Assembly (NCBI RefSeq): GCF_900104605.1
Contig: NZ_LT629960.1
Location: 372,001-436,000, forward strand
From: Tidjanibacter massiliensis
GTDB taxonomy: Bacteria > Bacteroidota > Bacteroidia > Bacteroidales > Rikenellaceae
Length of the DNA: 64,000 nt
Direction: 5' to 3'
Part shown: piece after piece, positions 1 to 8,157 of the stretch
Position numbering within the stretch: position 1 is the first letter of the stretch
How the letters are laid out: every line of letters starts with the position of its first letter
Made by a program: the position numbers and the translations under genes
The notes under the pieces: generated by a model
What the model saw: only the letters and a program-made list of their open reading frames with translations
Databases searched by the model: none
What the model was told of the DNA's origin: nothing

Positions 1-1065
1 GACCAGTACAGCAGCGGTACCTGCTGGAGTTTTGCCGGCATCGCTTTTCTGGAGAGCGAACTGCTCCGTACCGGCAAAGGTGATTACGACCTTTCGGAGA
101 TGTGGATAGCGCGCCATGCCTATCTCGACAAGGCCAAGAAGTACACCCGCATGCACGGCAAGGCCGAATTTTCGCAGGGCGGTGCGACGCACGACGTATT
201 CAACGTGATACGCGAATACGGCATTGTGCCCGACGAAGTCTATACGGGCTTGCAGTACGGTACCGACAACCACCAGCACAGCGAGGTGGAGGCTGTCCTC
301 AAAGGATATATGAAGGGCGTAGTGGCCAATCCGAACGGAAAACTTACCCCCGTATGGGCCGACGGGCTCGACGGTATTCTCGATGCCTATTTCGGGGAGC
401 TGCCCGAAACGTTCGTTTACAACGGCAAGGAGTACACGCCTCAGAGTTTTGCTGAGGAGCTGGGCCTGAATATGGACGATTACGTTTCGTTCACTTCGTT
501 CACCCACCATCCTTTCTATACGCAGTTCGCGATGGAGGTGCCCGACAACTGGGCCTGGGGCTTGTCGTGGAATGTGCCTCTCGATGAGTTCATGGCGATT
601 ATCGACAATTCGCTGGAGAACGGCTATACGGTCGATTGGGCTGCGGATGTCAGCGAACCCGGTTTCCAGTATTCCAAAGGCTTTGCAGTGATTCCCGCCG
701 GTGTAGGCGAAGATGCCCAGAACACCGAGTGGTCGAAGTGGGAGACCATGTCGGCCAATAGCCGCAGGAACATGATTGCCAATGCGACGGAGCCCATCAA
801 GGAGATGGAAATCACACAGGAGCTCCGCCAGCAGGGATACGATAACTACGAGACGACCGACGACCACGGCATGCTCATTACCGGTCTTTACAAGGACCAG
901 AACGGCAACACTTTCTACAAGGTGAAGAATTCGTGGAATACGGACAACATTTACGACGGTTATTTCTTCGCTTCCGCACCTTTCGTGGCGTACAAGACGC
1001 TCAACATCGTGGTACATAAGGATGCCGTACCGAAGGATATCCGGAAGAAGCTCGGTATCAAGTAG
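1..1065 (+). CDS. C1-family aminopeptidase (bleomycin hydrolase/PepC type), 5' end outside window
   Basis: This is the 3' part of a papain-fold cysteine peptidase; the reading frame is open from base 1. The catalytic cysteine lies in the QYSSGTCWSF motif (codon 22-24). The catalytic histidine is in DDHGMLITG (codon 865-867) and the asparagine in VKNSWN (codon 928-930), so the Cys-His-Asn triad is intact. The long insert between Cys and His, together with this motif set, fits the bleomycin hydrolase/PepC branch, which trims peptides from the N terminus. Only the prodomain or signal sequence is missing, so I cannot tell whether the enzyme is exported. It is followed by a strong terminator at 1098-1136 and appears to end its transcription unit. 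Confidence 0.9.
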   Translation, partial: DQYSSGTCWSFAGIAFLESELLRTGKGDYDLSEMWIARHAYLDKAKKYTRMHGKAEFSQGGATHDVFNVIREYGIVPDEVYTGLQYGTDNHQHSEVEAVLKGYMKGVVANPNGKLTPVWADGLDGILDAYFGELPETFVYNGKEYTPQSFAEELGLNMDDYVSFTSFTHHPFYTQFAMEVPDNWAWGLSWNVPLDEFMAIIDNSLENGYTVDWAADVSEPGFQYSKGFAVIPAGVGEDAQNTEWSKWETMSANSRRNMIANATEPIKEMEITQELRQQGYDNYETTDDHGMLITGLYKDQNGNTFYKVKNSWNTDNIYDGYFFASAPFVAYKTLNIVVHKDAVPKDIRKKLGIK

Positions 1066-1097
1066 GTTTGCTGCGGACTTCGTGCCGCATGAATGCG

Positions 1098-1136
1098 CCA
1101 TCCCCGGAACAATGGTTCCGGGGATGGCTGTTTTTT
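1098..1136 (+). terminator. Rho-independent terminator after the C1 peptidase
   Basis: A perfect 13-bp stem (1098-1110 with 1115-1127, loop AATG) is followed by CTG and six T residues. It lies 33 bases after the peptidase stop codon. Confidence 0.9.
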
Positions 1137-1212
1137 GTACCGGGAGAACCGACGGGCGCATGTGACCCGTATCGGGAGCGTGGGCGGGCGGAATCAAGAG
1201 TGCGTTCGCCCG

Positions 1213-1640
1213 TCAAAAGCTCACGTAGGTTGCGACATGGTAGTATTCGTATCCGTATGGTTCGGCGGTGTGCCGGACGAGTATCATCGTATCGGCCGAC
1301 ATCTCTTCCACCCGATAGGTGCGCTCGTCTCCGGCCTCGGTGTAGTGGATTGTCAGCGTCGTCTCTTCGGACGGTATTTCCATCGAACTGCCGAAACGGA
1401 GGTAGTTTCCTCACCGTTGGAATATTCGCCGGGCGGTGTAGTACCGGTATGGTCGTCGCGGAACAGATAGGTGGCGTCGAAATCGTCTGCCTTGTCGCTC
1501 CATTCCTCCAAATAATCTCCGCTTCGTTCGTAACCCTGCTCCGTTATCAATTGCCAGGCGGTATCGGTGAGGACGTTCTCGTCGTTGCTGTCGCCGGTCG
1601 GAGCCAGGGCTTTTCCGCGTACTGGAAAAAGCGGTCGAAG
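1213..1640 (-). pseudogene. Lipocalin-like lipoprotein remnant, frameshifted
   Basis: Two minus-strand stretches in different frames join into one small secreted-type protein. The upstream piece (about 1590 to 1410) reads NDENVLTDTAWQLITEQGYE and continues to EYSNGEE. The downstream piece, in another frame, begins NYLRFGSSMEIPSEETTL and ends HVATYVSF at a TGA (1213-1215). The shift lies near 1400-1415. The WQL opening, TYLF strand and alternating strands resemble Bacteroidota lipocalin-like (DUF4488/DUF5004-type) lipoproteins, but I name that family tentatively. The N terminus is also damaged: no lipobox or start codon lies in frame upstream. The remnant sits between a terminator and the PAP2 gene. 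A sequencing error is an alternative for the internal shift but would not explain the missing N terminus. Confidence 0.6.
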
Positions 1641-1700
1641 TCCGAGGTGATGGGCGGGGCAGACCGAAAAGAGAGAATATTCCGCGCTGTGTCCCGGAAG

Positions 1701-1730
1701 CGGACAGGGAAAGGTAAATTGCCCTGTCCG
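1701..1730 (-). terminator. Hairpin downstream of the PAP2 gene
   Basis: A 9-bp perfect stem (1701-1709 with 1722-1730) with a 12-base loop lies just past the PAP2 stop codon in its direction of transcription. It has no T tract, so it may be a processing or weak termination hairpin. Confidence 0.35.
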
Positions 1731-1739
1731 GCGCGTCTC

Positions 1740-2666
1740 TTAGAACACGCAGGCGAATCCGGCTCCGTAGTAGCCGTATCCGACGGCCGGGGCGAACATC
1801 ATGCTCGTCCGTCTCGTCGTTTCCTCCTTTTTACCGTAAATCCACCGGTCGAATACGGGCAGCAGGAGGTAGGCGATTTCGACGCTGGCGATGCCGATGC
1901 CCGCACCCGTGACGACGTCGCTCAGCCAGTGGCGCCTGTTGAGTATGCGCATGACACCTGTCGCCGTGGCGGCCGCGTAGCCTGCGATGCCTATCCACGG
2001 CGATACGCTTTTGTATTCGCGGAACAGCAGATGTGCGCCCGTGAAGGCGGTTGCAGTGTGTCCTGAGGGGAAGGAGTTCCATGCCGAACCGTCGGGGCGC
2101 TGGACGGGGATGGCGAATTTCATGGTATTGACGATGGCGGCCATGACGAGGTACGAAGTGGCAGCCACGATGGTTTTTTCCAAAAAGTTGTGCTCGGTCT
2201 TTATCCATGAGAGGCCGAAGTAGGCGGCTACGGGGGCGTATTGCAGGTAGTCGTCCACATGCGTCCGGCCTGGAAAGGCCCGGAATGCGGCGGATTTGAC
2301 TTCGGCATTGGCTTTTTGCAGGAGTGGGTTGCATTGCGCTACGACGCCGTAGGTGATGAAACCGGCCGGAATGATGAACCGGGCGCCGGTGGAGTGCCAG
2401 AAGTCGCGGCGGGGCCGGACGCTCTCCGGCATCCGCAGCGGGTTGCGGAGGGCAGGTGTATAGTCGGGAGCTTCGAGGCCGTATAGAGGCTGTGCAGCGG
2501 CAGCGGGCAGCAACGGGGCGGCGGTCGTGATGCAGAGGCTGTCGTTCGGAACGGAACATGCGGTGCCGGAGCGCTGTGCGAATGTCCGGCTGCCGGGCAG
2601 GACGGCACCCGCCTTTCCGCCGGTGACGGTCAGGAGGGCAAACAAAAGGGGAATTATCCGTGTCAT
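1740..2666 (-). CDS. PAP2-family phosphatase
   Basis: A 308-aa membrane-associated phosphatase of the type-2 phosphatidic acid phosphatase superfamily. The three signature motifs are present: KFAIPVQRP (KX6RP), PSGHTATAF, and RRHWLSDV (RX5HX3D). These form the histidine phosphatase site used on lipid phosphates such as phosphatidate, phosphatidylglycerophosphate or undecaprenyl diphosphate; the exact substrate cannot be read here. I chose the ATG at 2666 because it is followed by MTRIIPLLFALLTVTGG, a normal signal peptide; the longer frame back to 2729 adds residues with no such logic. A TATATTTG -7-like box lies 26 bases upstream (2692-2699). The gene stands alone. Confidence 0.9.
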   Translation of the reverse strand: MTRIIPLLFALLTVTGGKAGAVLPGSRTFAQRSGTACSVPNDSLCITTAAPLLPAAAAQPLYGLEAPDYTPALRNPLRMPESVRPRRDFWHSTGARFIIPAGFITYGVVAQCNPLLQKANAEVKSAAFRAFPGRTHVDDYLQYAPVAAYFGLSWIKTEHNFLEKTIVAATSYLVMAAIVNTMKFAIPVQRPDGSAWNSFPSGHTATAFTGAHLLFREYKSVSPWIGIAGYAAATATGVMRILNRRHWLSDVVTGAGIGIASVEIAYLLLPVFDRWIYGKKEETTRRTSMMFAPAVGYGYYGAGFACVF

Positions 2667-2691
2667 TGCGGTACGAAATCGTTTGGAGTTC

Positions 2692-2699
2692 CAAATATA
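2692..2699 (-). promoter_or_regulatory. Possible -7 box for the PAP2 gene
   Basis: TATATTTG on the minus strand matches the Bacteroidota -7 pattern TAnnTTTG and lies 26 bases before the chosen start. I did not find a convincing -33 element. Confidence 0.4.
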
Positions 2700-2943
2700 G
2701 ATATTTTGGAAGAATATATAGACAGGCACGGAAATTCGCGGTTCTGCATACGGTGTGCGAACCCGCGGCTCTTCCCGACGGCGGGAGCTGTCTTGTCCGG
2801 CTGCCGGGCGGGTATCGGTGGAAACGGCGTATCCGGCTGTTTGTCGGGTGGTAGGAGCTTACGGCGAGAGGGCCGTGGAATGGCCTCCCAAGAAAGAAAA
2901 CGGCCATGATTCGCATTGACAATCAAAGCAAATCATGGCCGTG

Positions 2944-3029
2944 TACCCGGAGCGGGAATCGAACCCGCACGGACATCGCTGCCCACGGGATTTTAAGTCC
3001 CGCGTGTCTACCTATTCCACCATCCGGGC
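2944..3029 (-). tRNA. tRNA-Leu(UAA)
   Basis: An 86-nt type II tRNA. The acceptor arm GCCCGGA pairs with TCCGGGT (one G-U pair). The anticodon stem CGGGA/TCCCG closes the loop CTTAAAA, giving anticodon UAA. The variable arm is long, as expected for leucine, and the T arm GCGGG-TTCGATT-CCCGC is intact. CCA is not encoded. Confidence 0.95.
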
Positions 3030-3047
3030 CTTTCCGGTAAAACCGTG

Positions 3048-3055
3048 CAAATATA
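3048..3055 (-). promoter_or_regulatory. -7 box for tRNA-Leu
   Basis: TATATTTG on the minus strand lies 18 bases upstream of the mature tRNA 5' end. The -33 region (TTC about 20 bases further upstream) is only a weak match. Confidence 0.5.
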
Positions 3056-3225
3056 GCAAATATTCGATGAAAACCGAAGGAGGCGGTCGAAGTCGATGGG
3101 CTTCCTGTGTGGCGGTTCGGCCGGAACGAAGCGATTCCGGAGAAAAGACCGGCCGGGGACGGCTCCCTTCGGTCCGGAGCAGCCCTTCGGGGAGAGCAAA
3201 AGCAGTGATTTTCCGATGCTCCGCA

Positions 3226-3257
3226 TTTCGTGTTCCGGCGGATAAAGCGTATCTTTA
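3226..3257 (+). promoter_or_regulatory. Promoter for the MscS-type channel
   Basis: TTTC at 3226-3229, then 20 bases, then TATCTTTA at 3250-3257, fits the Bacteroidota promoter pattern. The rest of the stretch between tRNA-Leu and the channel gene (3030-3334) shows no gene. Confidence 0.55.
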
Positions 3258-3334
3258 CCGCAGTTTGGATGCACGGTTTCATGCCGTTCCGCATCCCTTA
3301 CCCAATGTCGAACTGTATGTAAATCGTTTTGCGC

Positions 3335-4291
3335 ATGAATCTTTTTCTACAACTCTCCAAACCGAATGTGGATATTCCCGAGGACAGCGAAGTGCTCGGC
3401 AAATTCGAGAACTGGCTTCACCGCATTCTCCAGATGAGCTGGGACGACCTGCTGCACGAGGCCGTCAAGCTCGGAGGAAAGCTGGTCGCTGCGGTACTTA
3501 TCTATATCGTGGGGCGCTGGCTCATCCGAAAGGCCGACGGACTCCTGAACCGCATATTCGAGAAACGCGGGCTGGACCCCTCGCTCAATTCCTTTATCCG
3601 GAGTATCCTGCGGATAGTGGTCTGGGTATTCCTCGTCATGATAATCGTGGGAGTGCTCGGCATAAGGACGACGTCGTTCCTGGCGATACTCGCTTCGGCC
3701 GGTTTTGCCGTCGGCATGGCATTGAGCGGAACGCTCCAGAACTTTGCGGGCGGGGTGCTTATCCTGCTGCTCAAACCTTTCCGCACGGGCGACTATATCG
3801 TGTCGCAGGGTGTCGAGGGTACCGTGAAGGCCATCAATCTCTTCAATACGGTGCTGATAACTCCGGACAACAAGACCATCATCATTCCCAACGGCGGCAT
3901 GTCTTCCAGCATCGTGAACAACGTGACCGAATCCGGTACGCGCCGCATCGAATGGACGTTCGGCATTTCGTACGGCGACAGTTACGACGAAGCGCGCAAG
4001 GTGTTGGCCGGCTTGATAGAGGCCGATTCCAGAATACAGCGTTCGCCCGAGTATCTCATTGCACTGAGCAATCTGGCCGACAGTTCCGTACAGATAGTCG
4101 TGAGGGCATGGACGGACACTTCCGAGTACTGGAACGTCTATTACGACATGAATGAGAAGGTTTACAAGACCTTCTCCGAACACGGACTGACCATACCTTT
4201 CAACCAGTTGGATGTGAACCTGACTTCGGCGGCGACGTCCGGAGCCGTACTCCGACAGGAGACCGAACGGGACGGGGCTCGGGAGCAGTAG
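3335..4291 (+). CDS. Small-conductance mechanosensitive channel, MscS family
   Basis: A 318-aa channel that opens under membrane tension to release solutes after hypo-osmotic shock. Three hydrophobic segments lie at about residues 47-65, 88-108 and 112-150. The third carries the Gly/Ala-rich pore helix (FAVGMALSGTLQNFAGG) that marks MscS. After it comes the beta domain with PNGGMSSSIVNN, the family's conserved PN-containing turn, and the cytoplasmic alpha/beta domain. I prefer the ATG at 3335 over a TTG two codons upstream. The length fits MscS (about 286 aa in E. coli) with a short N-terminal extension. The next gene is 114 bases away on the same strand and may share the transcript. Confidence 0.92.
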   Translation: MNLFLQLSKPNVDIPEDSEVLGKFENWLHRILQMSWDDLLHEAVKLGGKLVAAVLIYIVGRWLIRKADGLLNRIFEKRGLDPSLNSFIRSILRIVVWVFLVMIIVGVLGIRTTSFLAILASAGFAVGMALSGTLQNFAGGVLILLLKPFRTGDYIVSQGVEGTVKAINLFNTVLITPDNKTIIIPNGGMSSSIVNNVTESGTRRIEWTFGISYGDSYDEARKVLAGLIEADSRIQRSPEYLIALSNLADSSVQIVVRAWTDTSEYWNVYYDMNEKVYKTFSEHGLTIPFNQLDVNLTSAATSGAVLRQETERDGAREQ

Positions 4292-4405
4292 ATATCCGGG
4301 ACGGCCTGTTGGGCCGGCCGTCCGCCCCGCTCCGGTCTGCTGGTGTCCGGTATCCGGGCGGCGTGCCTGTACGTTCGCTCGGGCGGTTTTGCGATTGCTG
4401 ATGTT

Positions 4406-5869
4406 ATGATAGATATCAAAGCCAAGATACACGATAAGTTTTCGGTGGAGTTCAAGGTGGGCTTCGTGGCGGATGGGGAGCGCGGTAACGATTTTGCCAT
4501 CAATACGTGGATATTCCTCCCGAACAGCCTCGACATCAATCCGGCCACGTACGGGAAGGAGGATTTCTACCGCGACGTGAAATCCAATGTGCGCTTCATC
4601 ACGCCCATTTTTCCACTGGGAGAGATAGCCGGGGGGGCCGCGGTGCCGCTGGAACATATCCGCCGGGCGCTTTCCGGTCTGGCTGCCGACCCTTCGCGCG
4701 AACATGTGGCGGATTACGAGTACCATATCAAGATGTTCTCCGCCATCGTCAAGAGTGCCATGCGCGAGGCGGTGTATGCCGTAGAGGAGTGCGGGACGGC
4801 CTCCGTCGCGGAGGAGTTGTGCCGGAAATTCGTAGCCGACGCGAGGAGGACGGTGGACGCTTACCGGGAGGCCGCGCGTATCATCGATGTACCTCAGGTC
4901 GGTGTCGACCTGAAGCACCTGTACGATTTCGGCGACGAATACATGAGTCGCCTGACAGAGAGCTTTTCGTTTCGGCTTTTGCAGTCTCTCGGACGGTTCC
5001 GCGGCGACGAGGGGGCGGGTACCGCTTCGGCAGCCGTGGAGGAGCTTATCCGCGAGGAGGCGGATTACAAGAGGGCACGGGGATATGCGGCGGTCGCTCC
5101 GGACGACCCGCAGGGGAACCGTCGGCTCGTGTATCGCCACAACGTGCTGAAGAAGTACATCAGCAGCGACCTCTATATCAAACTCGACAAGAAACAGGAC
5201 GGGAAGACCGTCCGTCAGATTTATTACAGCATCGCCGCCGGTATCGCCATGGTGTTCGCTACGGTCGTGGCCTTCGCATTCCAGCGCCGGTTCGGTAACT
5301 TTTCCGGTCCCCTTTTCGTGGCACTCGTCGTGAGCTATATGCTCAAGGACAGAATCAAGGAGCTCGCCCGCTACTATTTCGCGCACCGGCTCGGACGCAA
5401 ATATTTCGACCACAAGGCCGACATCAACATCAAGGAACAGCCGATAGGGTGGCTCAAGGAGGGGATGGATTTCATCAGCGACGGGAAGGTGCCCCCGGAA
5501 GTGATGGAGATGCGCGGCCGGACGCCGCTGCTCGAGGCGGAGAACCGGATATTTGACGAGAAGATAATCCTCTACCGCAAGCTGGTCTATATCGACGGGC
5601 AGGAGCTCGCCAAGTATGACGAATACAGGCTTTCGGGCATCAACGACATCCTACGGCTCCATTTCGGCCGTTTCACGCTGAAAATGGACGACCCGCAGAC
5701 TCCGCTGCGCCGCCTGCGCGACGACGGCAGCGTGGAGGTCATCTACACCGACAGGATATACTACATCAATTTCGTCATGCAGTTTCGTTACGGTGCCGGC
5801 TCCGAGTACAAGCGTTTCCGCCTGGTGGTGACGCGCAACGGCATTCTTTCCATCGAAGAGATGAACTGA
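4406..5869 (+). CDS. Unrecognised membrane-anchored protein
   Basis: A 487-aa protein whose family I do not recognise. The N-terminal third (1-110) starts amphipathically with beta-rich sequence. Residues 110-260 look helical and charged. Two adjacent hydrophobic helices lie at about 272-292 and 300-316, with a very short turn between them. The remaining 170 residues are beta-rich and hydrophilic. There is no signal peptide, so the two large domains probably face the same side as a helical hairpin. I chose the ATG at 4406 because the ORF upstream of it reads like random GC-rich sequence. It follows the MscS gene on the same strand and precedes a recognisable promoter at 5877, so it may be co-transcribed with mscS. 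Confidence 0.8.
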   Translation: MIDIKAKIHDKFSVEFKVGFVADGERGNDFAINTWIFLPNSLDINPATYGKEDFYRDVKSNVRFITPIFPLGEIAGGAAVPLEHIRRALSGLAADPSREHVADYEYHIKMFSAIVKSAMREAVYAVEECGTASVAEELCRKFVADARRTVDAYREAARIIDVPQVGVDLKHLYDFGDEYMSRLTESFSFRLLQSLGRFRGDEGAGTASAAVEELIREEADYKRARGYAAVAPDDPQGNRRLVYRHNVLKKYISSDLYIKLDKKQDGKTVRQIYYSIAAGIAMVFATVVAFAFQRRFGNFSGPLFVALVVSYMLKDRIKELARYYFAHRLGRKYFDHKADINIKEQPIGWLKEGMDFISDGKVPPEVMEMRGRTPLLEAENRIFDEKIILYRKLVYIDGQELAKYDEYRLSGINDILRLHFGRFTLKMDDPQTPLRRLRDDGSVEVIYTDRIYYINFVMQFRYGAGSEYKRFRLVVTRNGILSIEEMN

Positions 5870-5876
5870 CGTTTAT

Positions 5877-5907
5877 TTTGTTCGTGAATGTGATTGTTCT
5901 ATATTTG
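5877..5907 (+). promoter_or_regulatory. Promoter for the DUF5606 gene
   Basis: TTTG (5877-5880), 19 bases, TATATTTG (5900-5907). This is an exact match to the Bacteroidota TTTG-N19-TAnnTTTG promoter. The start codon follows 27 bases later. Confidence 0.8.
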
Positions 5908-5934
5908 TGAGGCTAAAAATTTTTAATTAAAACA

Positions 5935-6387
5935 ATGACCGATATGGAACTGAAAGATATCCTTGCGATTTCCGGCCAGCCGGGACTTTTTCGTTACGTG
6001 GCCCGCAGCAGCAATGGTGTCATCGTGGAATCGCTGGCCGACGGCAGGCGAATGAACTCTTCGGGAACGGCCAAGATAAGCGCATTGGCCGAGATAGCCA
6101 TCTACACCGAAACCGAAGAGCTGCCCCTTTGGCAGGTGTTTGAGAAATTCTACGCCTATACGGACGGAAAGCCGACGATAGATGCCAAATCGGATGCGGT
6201 GCTGTTGAAAAAGACTTTCGGCGAGGTTGTGCCCGATTACGACCGCGACCGGGTGCATGTGTCCGACATGAAGAAGGTCGTGTCGTGGTTCAATCTGCTC
6301 GTAGGGGCGGGCATGACCGATTTCCGCCTCGAAAAGGAAGACGGTACGGAGACCGACGGAGAGAAAGACGAAGCTGCTGCCGAATAG
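5935..6387 (+). CDS. DUF5606 domain protein
   Basis: A 150-aa soluble protein. Its opening, MELKDILAISGQPGLFRYVA followed by NGVIVESL, is the recognisable core of a family conserved in Bacteroidota and usually annotated DUF5606, of unknown function. The N-terminal SH3-like region (about 4-60) is followed by a helical part with DAKSDAVLLKKTFGEVVPDYDRDRVHVSDMKK (quoted motif parts: VVPDYDRDRV and SDMKKVVSWF). The acidic C-terminal tail is typical of the family. A consensus promoter lies directly upstream and a good terminator downstream (6441-6470), so this is a single-gene unit. The ATG at 5935 is used; an internal ATG three codons later is possible. Confidence 0.88.
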   Translation: MTDMELKDILAISGQPGLFRYVARSSNGVIVESLADGRRMNSSGTAKISALAEIAIYTETEELPLWQVFEKFYAYTDGKPTIDAKSDAVLLKKTFGEVVPDYDRDRVHVSDMKKVVSWFNLLVGAGMTDFRLEKEDGTETDGEKDEAAAE

Positions 6388-6440
6388 GACAAGCGGGGTG
6401 GAAAGGGCTGGGCAAAAGCCTTTCCGTAACGGATTTGCAG

Positions 6441-6470
6441 TGCGCGGGCCGGAGCCTGCGCATTCTTTTT
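6441..6470 (+). terminator. Terminator after the DUF5606 gene
   Basis: A 9-bp GC-rich stem (6441-6449 with 6454-6462, one G-T pair, loop CGGA) is followed by TTCTTTTT. Confidence 0.85.
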
Positions 6471-6803
6471 ATGGGACGCTCCGGGCAGGACGCCCGGACA
6501 TGCGGTTGCGGGATGTCTGTGACCGCTTTTTCGGCACTTCGTTTTTTGCGTCCTGCACCGTGTTCTTCATGCCATGTTCTGTCGGCTGTGCCGGGCGGGA
6601 GTAGGGGCGCTCTTTTCTGTTCCGGATGCGGGCGGTGTCGTAGGCCGTCTGGTCGTAACCACCGGTCGGTATGCCGGGGCGTTGATGCGATTTTGGCCGT
6701 ATGCGGTGGCTCCCGCCCTGTCCGGACGGTGACGGAATAGGATGCGGACGGATAACATCGTTGCAGGTAATTGCTTATCTTGCGGCGAAATAGGATTGGA
6801 TGT
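6471..6803 (+). other. Intergenic stretch without a recognisable gene
   Basis: The 333 bases between the DUF5606 terminator and the acyltransferase gene contain open frames, but all have arginine- and cysteine-rich compositions typical of GC-rich non-coding sequence. I see no convincing promoter, RNA or pseudogene here. Confidence 0.5.
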
Positions 6804-8120
6804 ATGGAGACGGAGATGATAAGGGCTGCCGGGGCACAGCCGGGTGGCGAATGGCGGTTTTCGGTGCTGGACAGGGCATGCCTGAATATGGTGATAAAGG
6901 GAATGTGGCTTTTTCACGGAAGGCTCGATGCCGCAGCCATGAAAGAGTCGTTCGCCCGGCTGCTCGGATATTATCCGCACCTGTGCGGCAGGGTAATGAG
7001 AGGGGAGGCTGTGGCGTGCGACAATTCGGGCGTACCTTTTGCGGTGGATGAAGCACCGCGTTGCAGGCTGGAGCAGGCGGTGCTCATGCCGGATGCTCCG
7101 AAACGTTTCGGGGCACATTTCGACCTGTCGGGTTTCAAACGGGGAAGGCAGGCGCCGTTGAGCGTGAGGCTTACACGGCTGGCCGACGGTACCGTGCTGA
7201 GCCTCCATGGTGCGCATGGCTGCATGGACGGCAATGCGTTCTATACGTTGGTGGAGAATTGGGGCAGGCTGCACCGCGGCGAACCGGTGGTGCAGCCCGT
7301 TGCGGACCAATCCTTGTTGCCGCAGCCCGCAACCCTGTCTGCGGAGGAGCTTCTTCGCAGTGTGAAGGCGGCCGGATGGTATCCTGTCGGGTGGCGGCAG
7401 CTCTTCCAGACCGTCTGGGCTGCCGCGACGGGTATCGGCCGGCGCAGGTCGCTGCCCCTGCACATCGGTGCCGGTGATTTGGAACAGTTGAGGCAGGCTT
7501 TCAACGACAGGCATGGCGTGCGGTACGGGATACACGTTATTCTGTCCGCCCTTGTCGCAAAGATGTGTATCCGCCTAGAAGGACTCGCTCCGGAAACGGC
7601 CTGTTCCCACATAACAGTGACCGACCTGCGTGGACGCATACCCGGCTTGCCGGCGGGTTTCGCCGGCAATGCCGTTTGTAATCTGACGGCGGGGCCTTTC
7701 CCGGCCGGCAGCACCCTTTTCGAGGTCGCTGCCTCCGTCGATGCCATGCTGAGGAAGATGTTCGGTGACGACGGTGCCGGACTCGGGGAGTTTACGGCGC
7801 TGTACTTTGCGGCGATTGCCGGCAGGGTGCCTTATCTTCCCATAAACCTTTCCGGCATGAACAGCCGCCGGCCCACGGTATTTTACGTGAATGATTTTCT
7901 GAAGCTGCCCCTGTATGGGGCGGAGTTCGGGACGGGGGCTCCGTATGCCGTCCTGCCGCATGACCTTCCCGACCAGGTGAAGATATGGCCCTCTCCTCCC
8001 GACCGTCCCGGTGCCGACCTCTATTTTACGGGGCATTTGGCCCGGTTGGTCGATTCGTCCGACACGGCCGGTTTGCTGGCTGACATGCTGCGGGAGTATG
8101 GAGTGACTCTGACCGTGTGA
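6804..8120 (+). CDS. Acyltransferase with HxxxDG motif (BAHD/condensation-like fold)
   Basis: A 438-aa protein of the chloramphenicol acetyltransferase-like fold used by BAHD acyltransferases and condensation domains. The catalytic motif HGCMDG (His138 to Asp142) sits after a strand in LSLHGAHGCMDGN, as expected of HxxxDG enzymes. The N-terminal part (LDAAAMKESFARLLGYYPHLCGRV) matches the usual start of these proteins, where the donor half begins. Such enzymes move an acyl group from a CoA or carrier-protein thioester to an alcohol or amine. No carrier protein or adenylation domain is adjacent, so it is probably a stand-alone acyl-CoA enzyme. I use the ATG at 6804 (METEMI). It converges on a membrane regulator gene 37 bases away. 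Confidence 0.78.
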   Translation: METEMIRAAGAQPGGEWRFSVLDRACLNMVIKGMWLFHGRLDAAAMKESFARLLGYYPHLCGRVMRGEAVACDNSGVPFAVDEAPRCRLEQAVLMPDAPKRFGAHFDLSGFKRGRQAPLSVRLTRLADGTVLSLHGAHGCMDGNAFYTLVENWGRLHRGEPVVQPVADQSLLPQPATLSAEELLRSVKAAGWYPVGWRQLFQTVWAAATGIGRRRSLPLHIGAGDLEQLRQAFNDRHGVRYGIHVILSALVAKMCIRLEGLAPETACSHITVTDLRGRIPGLPAGFAGNAVCNLTAGPFPAGSTLFEVAASVDAMLRKMFGDDGAGLGEFTALYFAAIAGRVPYLPINLSGMNSRRPTVFYVNDFLKLPLYGAEFGTGAPYAVLPHDLPDQVKIWPSPPDRPGADLYFTGHLARLVDSSDTAGLLADMLREYGVTLTV

Positions 8121-8157
8121 AACGGGAGCGGCTGTTTCCTGCGGTAGGGCGTTTCGG

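Noticed and set aside
2944-3029. tRNA-Leu as an integration site
   Set aside because: I looked for a repeat of the tRNA 3' end and an integrase in the neighbourhood and found neither.
3347-5413. 688-aa open frame on the minus strand opposite mscS and the next gene
   Set aside because: It is antisense to two genes with strong protein features. Its translation is rich in His, Arg and Val with no domain signature, typical of shadow frames in GC-rich DNA.
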